Below, one piece after another: positions 28,034 through 36,889 of a stretch of DNA of 64,000 nt (within the stretch, counting starts at the first letter, position 1; every line of letters starts with the position of its first letter). Made by a program: the position numbers and the translations under genes. This DNA comes from Bradyrhizobium sp. 186 (GTDB lineage Bacteria; Pseudomonadota; Alphaproteobacteria; Rhizobiales; Xanthobacteraceae), in assembly GCF_023101685.1 (NCBI RefSeq), contig NZ_CP082164.1, positions 7,998,001 through 8,062,000 of the forward strand, given 5' to 3'. The notes beneath the pieces are model-generated. The model did not search any database and had not been told where the DNA came from. It saw nothing but the letters and a program-made list of their open reading frames with translations.

Positions 28034-28594
28034 TCAGGCGTCCGTGTCGTGCGACGTATCCGTCGCCGTGTCGAAATGCCCTACGTCGAAGTGATCCATT
28101 GGGCCCATCAAACCGATGGCGTATTCGAGCGCATCGTCGGAAGACATCGAAGCGAGCGCGCCGTGTATGTCACCCGAATGATCTGGACCGTGCGAGCTGA
28201 AATCACCCGCGAACTCACCATGGGAGAAGTCGAACTTGGCCAGCGCGTCACCCGGACTGCGATCGGTGTCGCCCCTGCTGCCATCGTCAGCCGGCTCGAG
28301 ATCGCAATGGTCGTTGGGCTGGTATTCGCCGTCCTTGGCGTCCTTCCAGCCCCCATCGTGCTCTGGGTAGTTGCCGTCTTTCGGGTAGGCGCCCATGCCG
28401 CTAAGCTTGGAATAATTGTCTTTGCCGTCGCCGTTCGAATACTCGTCGTTACCGCTGTGATCGTCATTCCACTTTGACTGCTTGCCGTCGCCACAGTCGT
28501 CGGGCTTGGTTGACGTGCATTGCTCGGGTGGGACGCCGGTTCCCGCGAGCTTTATCAGCCCGAGAATGCTCGTAACACTGCTCAGGATAGACAT
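28034..28594 (-). CDS. Acidic Asp/Asn/Gly-rich protein of the secretion operon
   Basis: A 186-residue protein from ATG 28594 with GAGGAG 8 nt upstream. The first 20 residues are hydrophobic to amphipathic (SILSSVTSILGLIKLAGTG). The rest is very rich in Asp, Gly, Asn, Ser and His, with WKDAKDGEY in the middle and a conserved-looking end with DALAKFDFSHGE, GALASMSSDDALEYAIG and HFDVGHFDTATD. No known domain is recognised. It could be a small secreted substrate, a calcium-binding partner or a helper for export. It lies 73 bp upstream of the repeat-protein gene and about 140 bp downstream of the sigma factor. A related fragment is fused to the ABC exporter at 32005-34395. Confidence 0.75.
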   Translation of the reverse strand: MSILSSVTSILGLIKLAGTGVPPEQCTSTKPDDCGDGKQSKWNDDHSGNDEYSNGDGKDNYSKLSGMGAYPKDGNYPEHDGGWKDAKDGEYQPNDHCDLEPADDGSRGDTDRSPGDALAKFDFSHGEFAGDFSSHGPDHSGDIHGALASMSSDDALEYAIGLMGPMDHFDVGHFDTATDTSHDTDA

Positions 28595-28736
28595 GGCTTC
28601 GCTCCTCGCTTCAGCTTTGCGACGGTCACAGGCACGTGCGTCACGCGCGCTTGCCCTGCCCGGATCACCACGCCGTCACCCCTACTGTCGCCGAAGCACG
28701 CCTATGGATGCAGCGGCGAAAAAATAAATTCACGCC

Positions 28737-29354
28737 TCATTCGAGCTGCCGGCGCATGGCCACGAGCTCTCTCCGGATCCACGCCTTGACGGTTCCGACG
28801 GGAACCCGGAGGTATTCGGAAATCTCCTCGTGCGTGCGCCCGTCGACGATCGCCAGAAGTAGGCTCGCGCGGCGCTGTGGCTCGAGTTGATCGAGCATGG
28901 TTCGCAGCGTCATGCTGTCCGGGATACAGCACGCAGGGTTCGGAGCGGTCTGCTCCCGCGCACAGATGGCATTCAATGCATCGTCCTCGAGCGCGAGTTC
29001 GCGCCTGGCGTTCTGCCGCATCTTGAGCGCCGTGTTGCGGACGATCGTGTAGATCCAGCCCCGGGCGGATCCGCGTGCAGGATCGAAGTTCTTCGCATAT
29101 CGGAGAATCTGCGCGAATGCGTCGTGGATGACGTCTTCGGAACGCGATCTGTCGTGCACGATACGGTGCGCCATCGCGCGCAACTGCTCCTTCTCCCGCG
29201 CGTAGATCTTGCCGACGGCGGACTGCGATCCGGAGGCGCACTCAAGCAGAGCTGTTTCGTAATTAAGAGCCGTCTCGCCAGTGAGATAGCTGTCATGGCG
29301 CGCTGCGCCGGAGCGAGACTTTGCCTTCGTTAAATCGAGGCACTGATGGGGCAT
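28737..29354 (-). CDS. ECF-type RNA polymerase sigma factor
   Basis: A 205-residue group IV sigma factor. Region 2 shows DVIHDAFAQILRY and ARGWIYTIVRN, for core binding and -10 recognition. Region 4 shows HEEISEYLRVPVGTVKAWIR, a helix-turn-helix for the -35 element. ATG 29354 is preferred because GAGGGG lies 11 nt upstream. A GTG at 29366 would place the ribosome site directly against the start. No anti-sigma factor gene is adjacent. Being the first gene of the apparent operon, it probably controls the acidic protein, repeat protein and secretion genes, but no promoter match could be established. Confidence 0.9.
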   Translation of the reverse strand: MPHQCLDLTKAKSRSGAARHDSYLTGETALNYETALLECASGSQSAVGKIYAREKEQLRAMAHRIVHDRSRSEDVIHDAFAQILRYAKNFDPARGSARGWIYTIVRNTALKMRQNARRELALEDDALNAICAREQTAPNPACCIPDSMTLRTMLDQLEPQRRASLLLAIVDGRTHEEISEYLRVPVGTVKAWIRRELVAMRRQLE

Positions 29355-29366
29355 GGTCGAAGTCAC

Positions 29367-30414
29367 CCCTCATAAGGCAGAGCAGATGCGTGACTACTTT
29401 CACGCACAGGGCCATCTGCGGCATTTAATGCCACGCATTTAATTTTATTTAAATGATCGATTTTAAAAAAATACGAAATCGGCTGTCGGCGAACTCAAGT
29501 CAGCAAGCATCGACTTCGTTCCCGGAAGTTTTCAAAATTTTTTTCCCCAATCGCCAAAGGGCGACGTGGTCGTCAGTGTGCAGGCGGACCATAGCACGTC
29601 GTGCTCGCCGGCCAGGTGAGCCGTGCAATGTGAATTCCGTCGATTTCTGTTGTTCGGAGAGAGCGGAGGCGGCCCGGCATTCGTGTTGTCTTTTTCAGGC
29701 CCGGCGAAGCCGTCGCAGATCACATTTGCCGCTCCACGTCGGCCGCTTGCGGACCGAGGCCACGTTCTCGAGCGAAACGTCTTCGACCTTGTCATTTAGC
29801 TCGGCAGCTTTGTCGAAGAGAGCCCAACGGCCGCCGGGTGGCACAGTCTGCTAAGTCACATTTATAACTTCGGAGCAGGCATCAGATCCAACTTCCCCGA
29901 TGTACCGTAATGCCTTCGAGGGTCGTTCGCAGCCCTTCAAAAGATCGATATCGCTACCCTCACATTCGACCCTCTATGCAAACCTGCCCGCAACGCGATC
30001 AGGCTGCGACGGCTCCAAGCCTTTGCGCTGCCCTCGGAGCGGCGACTTGCGCAGCCATTGCGATGAGTGCGGTGCCATCGATACAGGCTGAGCGGCTTCT
30101 TGGGGGGCGAACCCGCCCATGGCGTCGCAACGCATTTTCCTTCGGAAGGCCCGATGTCGTATTCCTGCCGCCGTCGAAGATGCCAGTTAGATCAGAACGT
30201 CCAACACACTCTGACGAAACCGCACTGATCCCAACTTCAAAGCGCCATGCTTACAACGTTGTCGGTTCACAATGAAAACGAGCACGTAGCACATGCCGTA
30301 CAAAAATTTGCGCAACGGTGCATCCAGATTGGCGGCTTCCGACTAGAGGATAAGTGGTCGCCGTCAGTGCGGCGCCATCAACACCCAAGATAGTACACAA
30401 CAAAGGAGAGTAAC
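29367..30414. other. Divergent intergenic region between the two export units
   Basis: About 1 kb with no supported gene, separating the minus-strand sigma/type I operon from the plus-strand peptide/exporter unit. Positions 29405-29560 are markedly AT-rich and include two GCATTTAAT sites. They are a natural place for the sigma-factor promoter. The part close to 30400 holds the ribosome site of the peptide gene. Confidence 0.5.
29421..29443 (+). promoter_or_regulatory. Paired GCATTTAAT motif
   Basis: GCATTTAAT occurs at 29421-29429 and again at 29435-29443, 14 bp apart, about 70-90 bp upstream of the sigma-factor start. The same 9-mer recurs in intergenic positions at 36532, 37863, 38133 and 40353. 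Role unknown; possibly a binding site for a shared regulator. Confidence 0.35.
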
Positions 30415-30591
30415 ATGCATGAATTTACGTACCCTGTTGAACTGCGCGACGAAGAGCTCGACCTCGTAGCCGCCGGCGGCGGCCACGACAAGTGTGGCGG
30501 TGGCGACGAAACCACACAAGTCGGCTTGGTCAACGTCAACGACACAAACATCGGAGTCAACGTCCTCGGGATCCAGGTGCAAAAGACGTAA
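30415..30591 (+). CDS. Double-glycine leader peptide (bacteriocin/microcin-like precursor)
   Basis: A 58-residue peptide from ATG 30415 with AGGAG at 30404-30408, 6 nt upstream. The first 22 residues form a classic double-glycine leader ending DEELDLVAAGG, with charged residues and hydrophobics spaced as in class II bacteriocin or microcin precursors. Cleavage after GG would release a 36-residue core starting GHDKCGGGDETT and continuing with VGLVNVNDTNIGVNVLGI. The core has one cysteine and Val/Asn-rich repeats. The genes for a HlyD-like adaptor and a C39-peptidase ABC exporter follow 159 bp downstream, which are the expected processing and export partners. Activity as a toxin, signal or adhesin-like amyloid is unknown. 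No immunity gene is evident. Confidence 0.8.
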   Translation: MHEFTYPVELRDEELDLVAAGGGHDKCGGGDETTQVGLVNVNDTNIGVNVLGIQVQKT

Positions 30592-30750
30592 AGGCGAGAT
30601 GCGCGGGCGAACCGCTTCTCCATAGCGGGGGAGCGGTTCTCCACCGCACCAGGCGATACCCGTCCGCAGCCGTGGCGCGGCGGAGAGACTACTACGCGCA
30701 GCCTCAAATCGACGAATGAGAGCGAAGCAACGTAGCAATAAGGTGCGTCC

Positions 30751-32001
30751 ATGGCGACACGGCCAGCTCTATTTCGCCACGAAGCTGTCGACTTTTTGCG
30801 TCAGCGCCACAGCTGGGGTGAGGTCGTATTGCTGCAGCCGCTATCGAGCACGCTTCTTAGCTGGAGTCTTGCGGCGCTCGTCGTACTCATTTTGTGTTTT
30901 CTCTCCATCGCGCAATACGCGCGCAAGGAGACCGTCTCCGGGTATCTCACGCCGACCTCCGGCACGGCTAAGATTTTCGTATCACAACAGGGTTTCATCA
31001 AAGCGATACACGTGAAGGAGGGGCAGGAGGTTGCGGAGGGTGACCCGCTCCTGACCGTAGTCACTTCCCAAATCACAGCCAATGGCGAGGACGTCAATGC
31101 CACCGTACTTGCGGTGCTGACGCAGCAACGCAATGTGGTCGAGCGACAGATCGATGCGGAAGATCGCCGAACCGCCTCGGAACAGGATCGCCTCGGTTCC
31201 ACGATCAAGGGGATTGAAGGAGAGATTGCCCAACTCGAGGATCAGCGGAACATCCAAAACGAGCGACTGAAGCTTTCCGAGAGCTTCGTATCAACGGGCG
31301 CTAAGCTAACCGCGAGCGGCGCATTGCCAACGATTGAGCTCAAGCGCCGCGAGCAGGCCGCACTTGAGCAAAAGCAGAGCGTGGTGTCGCTCGATCAGCA
31401 GATCACCGCGCGACGCACCCAGTTGACAGACGCTCGGCATACACTCGAGCAACTCCCAACCATCGCCGCAGAGAGGATCCGAGGACTGCGTAATGAACTC
31501 TCCTCGATCGAACAGCGCGTGGCCGAGGTGAACGGGCGGCAGGCTTACGTTATCAAGGCGCCCACGAGTGGGCGCGTGTCCACGCTGCAGGCGACTGTCG
31601 GCCAGATCGCTGATCCACGGCATATGCAGCTCGAAATCATTCCCCTTGATGCGCGCTTGCAGGCGGAGCTGTTCTTTCCGACGCGCGCGTTTGGTTTTGT
31701 GCGCCCCGGCCAGCAGGTTAGGATACTTTACGATGCATTTCCTTATCAGAAATTCGGCACCTACCGCGGCAGCGTGACAAAAGTCTCTCACACGATTCTG
31801 ACCGGCAACGAAACGACCGGGCCGATCGCCCTCAAGGAACCGGCTTACCGTGTGACTGCGGCTCTCGAGCGGCCCGACATCGACGCCTATGGCCGTAAGA
31901 TGCCGCTTCAGCCGGACATGCTGCTCAGGGCCGACGTTATCCTTGAGCAGCGCTCCCTGATGAGGTGGCTGCTTGATCCGGTGTTAAGCGCAAGGATGTA
32001 G
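30751..32001 (+). CDS. HlyD-like adaptor of the peptide exporter
   Basis: A 416-residue periplasmic adaptor of the bacteriocin-secretion type (CvaA/HlyD-like). It has one membrane helix near residues 31-53. The first lipoyl-like half follows with GFIKAIHVKEGQEVAEGDPL near 86, then a long coiled coil at about 125-255. The second half carries VIKAPTSGRVS near 268, and the C-terminal segment is MLLRADVILEQRSLMRWLLDP. ATG 30751 has AAGG 8 nt upstream. Its stop and the next gene's ATG are 3 bp apart, so the adaptor and the ABC exporter are translationally coupled. Together they should form the channel for the double-glycine peptide. Confidence 0.93.
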   Translation: MATRPALFRHEAVDFLRQRHSWGEVVLLQPLSSTLLSWSLAALVVLILCFLSIAQYARKETVSGYLTPTSGTAKIFVSQQGFIKAIHVKEGQEVAEGDPLLTVVTSQITANGEDVNATVLAVLTQQRNVVERQIDAEDRRTASEQDRLGSTIKGIEGEIAQLEDQRNIQNERLKLSESFVSTGAKLTASGALPTIELKRREQAALEQKQSVVSLDQQITARRTQLTDARHTLEQLPTIAAERIRGLRNELSSIEQRVAEVNGRQAYVIKAPTSGRVSTLQATVGQIADPRHMQLEIIPLDARLQAELFFPTRAFGFVRPGQQVRILYDAFPYQKFGTYRGSVTKVSHTILTGNETTGPIALKEPAYRVTAALERPDIDAYGRKMPLQPDMLLRADVILEQRSLMRWLLDPVLSARM

Positions 32002-32004
32002 CGC

Positions 32005-34395
32005 ATGCAGGGACTATTGAATTTCAGCGGACGCAGATTCCTCCCGGTCATTCGGCAGACGGAGGCGACGGAATGCGGGCTCGCGTGCCTTGCCATGATA
32101 GCGTCTTATCATGGTCATCGAACTGACTTGAACAGCCTGCGGCGCCGGCATCCAGTGTCCCTAAAAGGCGTCACTCTCCGCGACCTCATGGAAATAGCAG
32201 CTCGCCTGGGGCTGGCGTGTCGGCCGCTGCGAATCGAGATCGGCCATCTCTGCCAATTGCGTCTGCCGGCTATTCTGCACTGGGACATGGCTCATTTCGT
32301 TGTTCTGAAAGCATATAGGAAAAAGGGGATCGTGGTGCACGATCCGGCAGCCGGCGAGAAATGGTTTCCCCTCACTGAAGCATCTAGACATCTCACCGGG
32401 GTCGCGCTCGAGCTCTCGCCTACTGAAGAGTTCTGCCGCACAGACGAGAGAGCGCGATTGCCGTTCTCGGTATTCTGGAGCGGAATGAACGGAAACACTT
32501 GTGCCCTCGCCCAATTATTGGTTCTGTCGGTGGTCATCGAAATTCTTCTCCTCGCCGCCCCTTTCTACATGCAGCTCACCGTTGACGAGGTCATCGCCAG
32601 AGGCGATGTCGATCTTCTGGTCGTCCTCGGGCTGGGTTTCGCTCTGCTTCTTCTGATACGGGTCGCATCGACCACGACCCGCTCGTTCATTATTCTTGTT
32701 CTGCAGAACACGTTGAGCTTTCAAATCGGCGCCCGGCTGTTTCATCATTTGGTGCGTTTGCCACTCTCATTCTTCGAAAAGCGGCACATCGGCGATATCC
32801 TGTCTCGCTTCAACTCGATCGAGCCCATCCGCAACGTGCTCGCGGAGGGACTGATCACGGGGTTGATCGACGGTCTCATGTCGGTGTTGATGCTGGCGTT
32901 GATGTTCAGCTACAGCGTCCAGCTCGGACTTGTCGTCCTGCTGGCGTTCGCGTTGTATGCCAGCCTGCGGCTCGCTCTTTTCAGCATGTTCCGGCAACGG
33001 AGCGAAGCGGCCATTCACAGTAAGGCAGACGAGAACTCCACTTTCATCGAAACCGTGCGAGCGGTGCAAAGCCTAAAGTTGCTCAACCGAGAAAACGAAC
33101 GGGAGAGCCAATGGCTGAACCGCTATGCTGCGTATATAACTGCCAACGTGCGGCTAGGTCGGGCGAGGATCAGCTTCAAAGCGATTAACGACACGATATT
33201 CGGCTTGGAGAACGTAATCACAATCTACCTCGCCGCTCGCCTCGCACTGGACAACCTCATCACGGTTGGCATGATATTCGCGTTCGTCAGCTACAAGCTG
33301 CAGTTCGCTGAGCGGACAGCGCTGCTGATCGAGAAGCTGGTGGATGTCCGCATTCTCGGACTGCACCTGGAACGTCTCGCCGACATTGCGCTCACCCCGC
33401 TCGAGCGCGGGCACGACCGAGACCTGTCCTATATCCGCCAGATTCGCGGCGAGATCGAACTGCGCAACGTGTGCTTCCGGTATGCAGAAGGAGAGTCTCT
33501 GATTCTGAACAACGTCAATCTGTGCGTTGCTCCCGGACAATTCGTAACGATCATGGGACCATCGGGCTGTGGCAAGTCAACCCTTGTCAAGATTATGCTT
33601 GGGCTGCTGGAGCCAACGAGCGGAGAGGTTCTGATCGACGGCCTTCCGCTGGGCCAGATCGGACCGCGCGCTTATCGCGAGCAAATTGGCGCGGTGATGC
33701 AGGAGGATCAATTGCTGTCGGGATCGATTGCCGACAATATTTGCTTTTTTGACACAACATTCGATCTGCAAGCGATGATCGATTGCGCGCGGATTGCCGG
33801 CATCCACGACGACATCATGGCAATGCCGATGAGCTACAACAGCCTCATCGGCGACATGGGAAGCTCGTTATCCAGCGGGCAGAAACAGCGAGTATTGCTT
33901 GCGCGCGCGCTCTATCGCCGACCAAAGATCCTGTTTCTGGACGAGGGCACGGCACATCTCGACACCGAGAAGGAGAAGGAAATCAATGCGAATCTCCGGC
34001 ACCTTAGTATGACGCGCGTGAGCGTAGCACACCGTCCCGAAATCACCCACGGAGCGGATATCATCATCCATCTTGCCGCGGCGGCCAGACCGTTTCGGGT
34101 CGGAATGACGAGCCTCAGACGAGAAGCGGGGCCTGCGCAAGACGTCGCTGTCACCGGGTTTGCCGCCGAAGGTGCGAAATCGGCCGAGACCGGCCACGAT
34201 GACTGCCCCGGTGACGCCACGGGCGATTGCTCGAAGCGCGATAGTGACTGGAAAGACGCCAAGGACGACGACTGCCATTCACAGAAGGACTGCTGCCAGC
34301 CGCGGAAAGACTGCAACCCCAAGCCGCCCGACGACTGTGGCAAAGGCGACAACCCGGGTGAAGCGCTGGCCAGGATCGACTTCTCACGATGCTGA
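32005..34395 (+). CDS. C39-peptidase ABC exporter with an acquired acidic tail
   Basis: A 796-residue peptidase-containing ABC transporter that would cleave the double-glycine leader and export the core peptide. The N-terminal C39 domain has Q18, catalytic C24 in ATECGLACLAM, H97 in DMAHFVVL and D113 in VVHDPA. Transmembrane helices lie at about 165-430. The ATPase shows Walker A GPSGCGKST at 518-526, LSSGQKQR near 621, ILFLDEG near 642 and H-loop H676. The family usually ends soon after this point. Here about 90 extra residues follow, rich in Asp, Cys and Lys, with WKDAKDDD and NPGEALARIDFS, which match the acidic protein encoded at 28034-28594. The tail looks like a recombination product. 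ATG 32005 overlaps the regulatory end of the HlyD gene. Confidence 0.92.
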   Translation: MQGLLNFSGRRFLPVIRQTEATECGLACLAMIASYHGHRTDLNSLRRRHPVSLKGVTLRDLMEIAARLGLACRPLRIEIGHLCQLRLPAILHWDMAHFVVLKAYRKKGIVVHDPAAGEKWFPLTEASRHLTGVALELSPTEEFCRTDERARLPFSVFWSGMNGNTCALAQLLVLSVVIEILLLAAPFYMQLTVDEVIARGDVDLLVVLGLGFALLLLIRVASTTTRSFIILVLQNTLSFQIGARLFHHLVRLPLSFFEKRHIGDILSRFNSIEPIRNVLAEGLITGLIDGLMSVLMLALMFSYSVQLGLVVLLAFALYASLRLALFSMFRQRSEAAIHSKADENSTFIETVRAVQSLKLLNRENERESQWLNRYAAYITANVRLGRARISFKAINDTIFGLENVITIYLAARLALDNLITVGMIFAFVSYKLQFAERTALLIEKLVDVRILGLHLERLADIALTPLERGHDRDLSYIRQIRGEIELRNVCFRYAEGESLILNNVNLCVAPGQFVTIMGPSGCGKSTLVKIMLGLLEPTSGEVLIDGLPLGQIGPRAYREQIGAVMQEDQLLSGSIADNICFFDTTFDLQAMIDCARIAGIHDDIMAMPMSYNSLIGDMGSSLSSGQKQRVLLARALYRRPKILFLDEGTAHLDTEKEKEINANLRHLSMTRVSVAHRPEITHGADIIIHLAAAARPFRVGMTSLRREAGPAQDVAVTGFAAEGAKSAETGHDDCPGDATGDCSKRDSDWKDAKDDDCHSQKDCCQPRKDCNPKPPDDCGKGDNPGEALARIDFSRC

Positions 34396-34503
34396 TTCGG
34401 CTCGCGCAGTCCGGATCATTCGCGTGACATGCAAGGCGCACTCGCTTCGATGACGTCCGACGACGCGCTCGGATACGCCATCGGCTGGCCAAACGCCTGC
34501 TGA
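34396..34503 (+). pseudogene. In-frame continuation after the exporter's UGA stop
   Basis: Reading on in the exporter frame after the TGA at 34393-34395 gives 35 more codons to a second TGA at 34501-34503. This extension contains SPDHSRDMQGALASMTSDDA and LGYAIG, which match PDHSGDIHGALASMSSDDA and LEYAIG in the acidic protein. The homology therefore spans the stop codon. Either a nonsense change has cut off the tail or UGA is read through. Confidence 0.6.
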
Positions 34504-34726
34504 AGTCGCGCGAGGACGTGCTGGCCGCATAGGAACCAAGCCGATTCTTCGCTCTTTTATTGTTGCCTGGATTCCGATGTAAGGCCGGGCTCAACTTTCC
34601 CCCAGCCTTGAGCCTGGGTCGCTCCGAACCTCATGGAATTAGTGTCGATGCTCACGCTCCGGTTGGCTGCTGCCGCCATCAAGGCATTCGGAGAACGCCT
34701 CGACCAAACCAGTCGCTCCCGCCTGT

Positions 34727-35176
34727 TCACGCTGGCGGGGCGCCATCAATATGCGAAACACCGACGTTTTCGCAGATTGAGACGAACGCCCTCTTCGCCT
34801 CAGCGTCCTCAAAGCAAAATCGTGTGCCTAGGACTCCGCGCTCGATCCACCAGTCGATTTTGTTTGCCCGCGAAATGCGGGATGCCTCTCCGCGCAACTG
34901 ATCCAATTGCCTTCCATGGGCCCGAACGATCACACAATTTGTCATTCTCTTATCCCCCCAAAAAAAGCGCTGTTCTAACGAGCCCTGAACGCAAGAGTCC
35001 TTCCGACTGCTCATCGCGCACGCGCGGTGAGCTATCCCTTCAAAACGCCAGAAAGTCACAGAGTCAGTCGCTCCGCAGCGATCGCACGTCAATCGCTCCT
35101 GGCCGAGCATGTAGCGCCCGCGGATCGCGGAAGCGGCATTTTTGCAAGATGGACAAATCAACAACAAATTGCGCAT
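34727..35176 (-). CDS. Zinc-ribbon plus DWW-motif small protein
   Basis: A 149-residue protein starting at ATG 35176. Residues about 7-45 contain two CxxC knuckles, CPSCK and CDRCG, spaced like a zinc ribbon. After a linker, residues 78-149 (from an internal Met at 34945) match the protein at 36890-37093, with the shared pattern R-EASRI-R, DWW-E, GT-FCF and EAK. The internal Met has a G-rich stretch upstream and may start a separate short product. Function is unknown. It may be a fusion of two small modules that also occur separately. Confidence 0.55.
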   Translation of the reverse strand: MRNLLLICPSCKNAASAIRGRYMLGQERLTCDRCGATDSVTFWRFEGIAHRACAMSSRKDSCVQGSLEQRFFWGDKRMTNCVIVRAHGRQLDQLRGEASRISRANKIDWWIERGVLGTRFCFEDAEAKRAFVSICENVGVSHIDGAPPA

Positions 35177-35366
35177 ACGCCAGCGCATCACCAGACCGCC
35201 CAACACCTTCGACGCCCCCTTCGTGAATCAGGTATCTCGCTGAGGAGGAGCTTAGCGAAACTTTGCACGCCTGAATGTTCGAACACAGGAACCGCCCTGC
35301 GCTTGCTCAGGGCGTGGTGGTATCCTTTCCGAAAGCTGCTAGGCTACGCTCAACTGCGAGAGAGCG

Positions 35367-35786
35367 ATGAGCGATGACGCGAAAGATGCAGGCTTTGCGG
35401 CGCTAATCAGCGGCATTTTTGCTCCGTCCGCGTCGCCCGCCACCGCGCCTCCGGCGCCGGCGATGCCGCCAACGCTCCAAGAGGAGCCCGTGACCGCGGC
35501 AGCGCCACCTGCGAAGCCAGTCGCTCCCTTGTCCGCCGGCGGCCCCGATGAAAAACTAGCGCGACTGCCCGCTGTGGCGATCGCCGACCTCGTCCTTGGT
35601 GAGCTTCGCAAAGTTGATGGCTTTTCGAAATCCGGAGTCTCGATCACCGTCTATGGAAGTCGACCTTGGAATGCCATGATCAGGTTCGCACCGTTCTCGA
35701 CCACTTCCCAAGACGCTGCACGCCTGCGCCACGCTTTGCCGGATATCGTCTTCAGGCTTCGTCAGTACGTCGAGCTCGAAAAGTAG
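35367..35786 (+). CDS. Hypothetical protein with Pro/Ala-rich N-terminus
   Basis: A 139-residue protein from ATG 35367, with GAGAG just upstream. Residues 20-60 are Pro/Ala-rich and probably disordered. Residues 60-139 look like a compact alpha/beta domain, with VAIADLVLGELRKVDGF, then GVSITVYGSRPWNAMIRF, then a helical end. No family is recognised. The domain architecture and codon use are consistent with a real gene. Confidence 0.6.
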   Translation: MSDDAKDAGFAALISGIFAPSASPATAPPAPAMPPTLQEEPVTAAAPPAKPVAPLSAGGPDEKLARLPAVAIADLVLGELRKVDGFSKSGVSITVYGSRPWNAMIRFAPFSTTSQDAARLRHALPDIVFRLRQYVELEK

Positions 35787-36007
35787 GTTCTGCCGATCAC
35801 GTTCCACTCGGCGCTCCTACCCCCGCGCTCGGCGTGACTTCCGATAATTAGACTGGCTGTGCCCACCCTTCAGGGCCGGGTCTCGCCCAAGCCTGCCGCC
35901 AAGGCCATCTCGACCACTCTAGACGACCTTACTTTGGTGGTTACAATCTTGGCGCCGTGCGCCACAAGCTCGGCCGCGCGCAACCGAACAGATCCCTGCT
36001 AGCGGAT

Positions 36008-36199
36008 TCATCTTCGTTGCGGCGAGTTCTTTTTCATTGCCGCGACCGTAGGCCGTTTTGAGGCCCCGGCTTCGGCCTTTCTGACCCGCTCTCGCAGCTC
36101 GATGAGCTGACGGTACTCGGCTTCCAGCGGGTCGCGATAGGAGAACTGCGCGGCTGGTGCACGATAGTTCGAACTTCCATACGACGAATATCGAATCAT
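36008..36199 (-). CDS. Small basic hypothetical protein
   Basis: A 63-residue frame from ATG 36199. The middle is a charged helix (DPLEAEYRQLIELRERVRKA) and the C-terminus is Lys/Arg-rich. No ribosome site stands out and no family is recognised. The helix composition resembles a genuine short protein more than chance translation. Confidence 0.4.
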   Translation of the reverse strand: MIRYSSYGSSNYRAPAAQFSYRDPLEAEYRQLIELRERVRKAEAGASKRPTVAAMKKNSPQRR

Positions 36200-36752
36200 G
36201 GAAATCGATGCCTGTTTTCAGGCAACCCCCACTAACTGGTGGTTCGGGAAAATACCCGATCGACGCGACGATATTCCGTCTCGGCAACTTGGCAACTAAT
36301 GTCACTCGTTAAGCTTGATGCTCGCGAGAAGCGTTAAACCTGGAACTGCCGACAGGAATGAATCTGCACGCGAGGGCCGGCTAGCTAAACGAACACACCA
36401 GATCGAAGAAGCTTTGAATGCTGACGGCGCTCGACCACGAACATAATACCGCAAATAATCATTGCGAGTTGCATCCACTTCTTTTGAGCTGTGGAGAATA
36501 GTGAAAAATAGAAGAATTGAGAGCGCAGAGCGCATTTAATCCGACGCAGTGAGTCGGAGTCCTTGAAGTGCCGGACATTTGGTTTCCACTTCTCGCGACC
36601 GCCGTCGTCGGCACACTCCTTTTCCTTGCGTTCCGACGATAGCCCGCCCGTGTGGCAATGAATCCTCAGCCGCCCCCGAAATCGCGGTTCCCTGCGCGAT
36701 GCCTTTGACTATGCATAAACCGGAAGGTTCACTTCCAAGCCAGGAGGTGGAC
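36200..36752. other. Intergenic stretch with AT-rich part and one GCATTTAAT site
   Basis: No gene is supported. Positions about 36380-36540 are AT-rich and end with GCATTTAAT at 36532-36540. A minus-strand frame ending near 36302 has a hydrophobic start but no ribosome site, and I do not call it. Confidence 0.4.
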
Positions 36753-36836
36753 GTGAGTACCTGGTTGCTCATTTTTCTAATTGTTTTGAGCGTGGGCATT
36801 TTAATCGCACACGCTATCGACGCGATGCGCTCCTGA
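36753..36836 (+). CDS. 27-residue single-helix membrane miniprotein
   Basis: GTG start at 36753 with a strong AGGAGG at 36742-36747, 5 nt upstream. The product is almost a single hydrophobic helix (STWLLIFLIVLSVGILIAHA) with a short basic end (DAMRS). The ribosome site is the strongest in this part of the window, which argues for translation. Its role is unknown. Proteins of this kind often associate with larger membrane complexes. Confidence 0.55.
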   Translation: MSTWLLIFLIVLSVGILIAHAIDAMRS

Positions 36837-36889
36837 ATCTCCGGACGTCACTTGTCGTTTAGTTGGATCTCGTGAAGAAGGACAAAATC

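Noticed and set aside
29910..30275. A 121-residue frame with a hydrophobic middle between the two export units
   Set aside because: No ribosome site, low-complexity Arg/Ser/Pro composition and no similarity to a family I know.
34633..35226. A 197-residue plus-strand frame
   Set aside because: Mostly antisense to the zinc-ribbon gene, with Ser/Arg/Pro composition typical of shadow translation.
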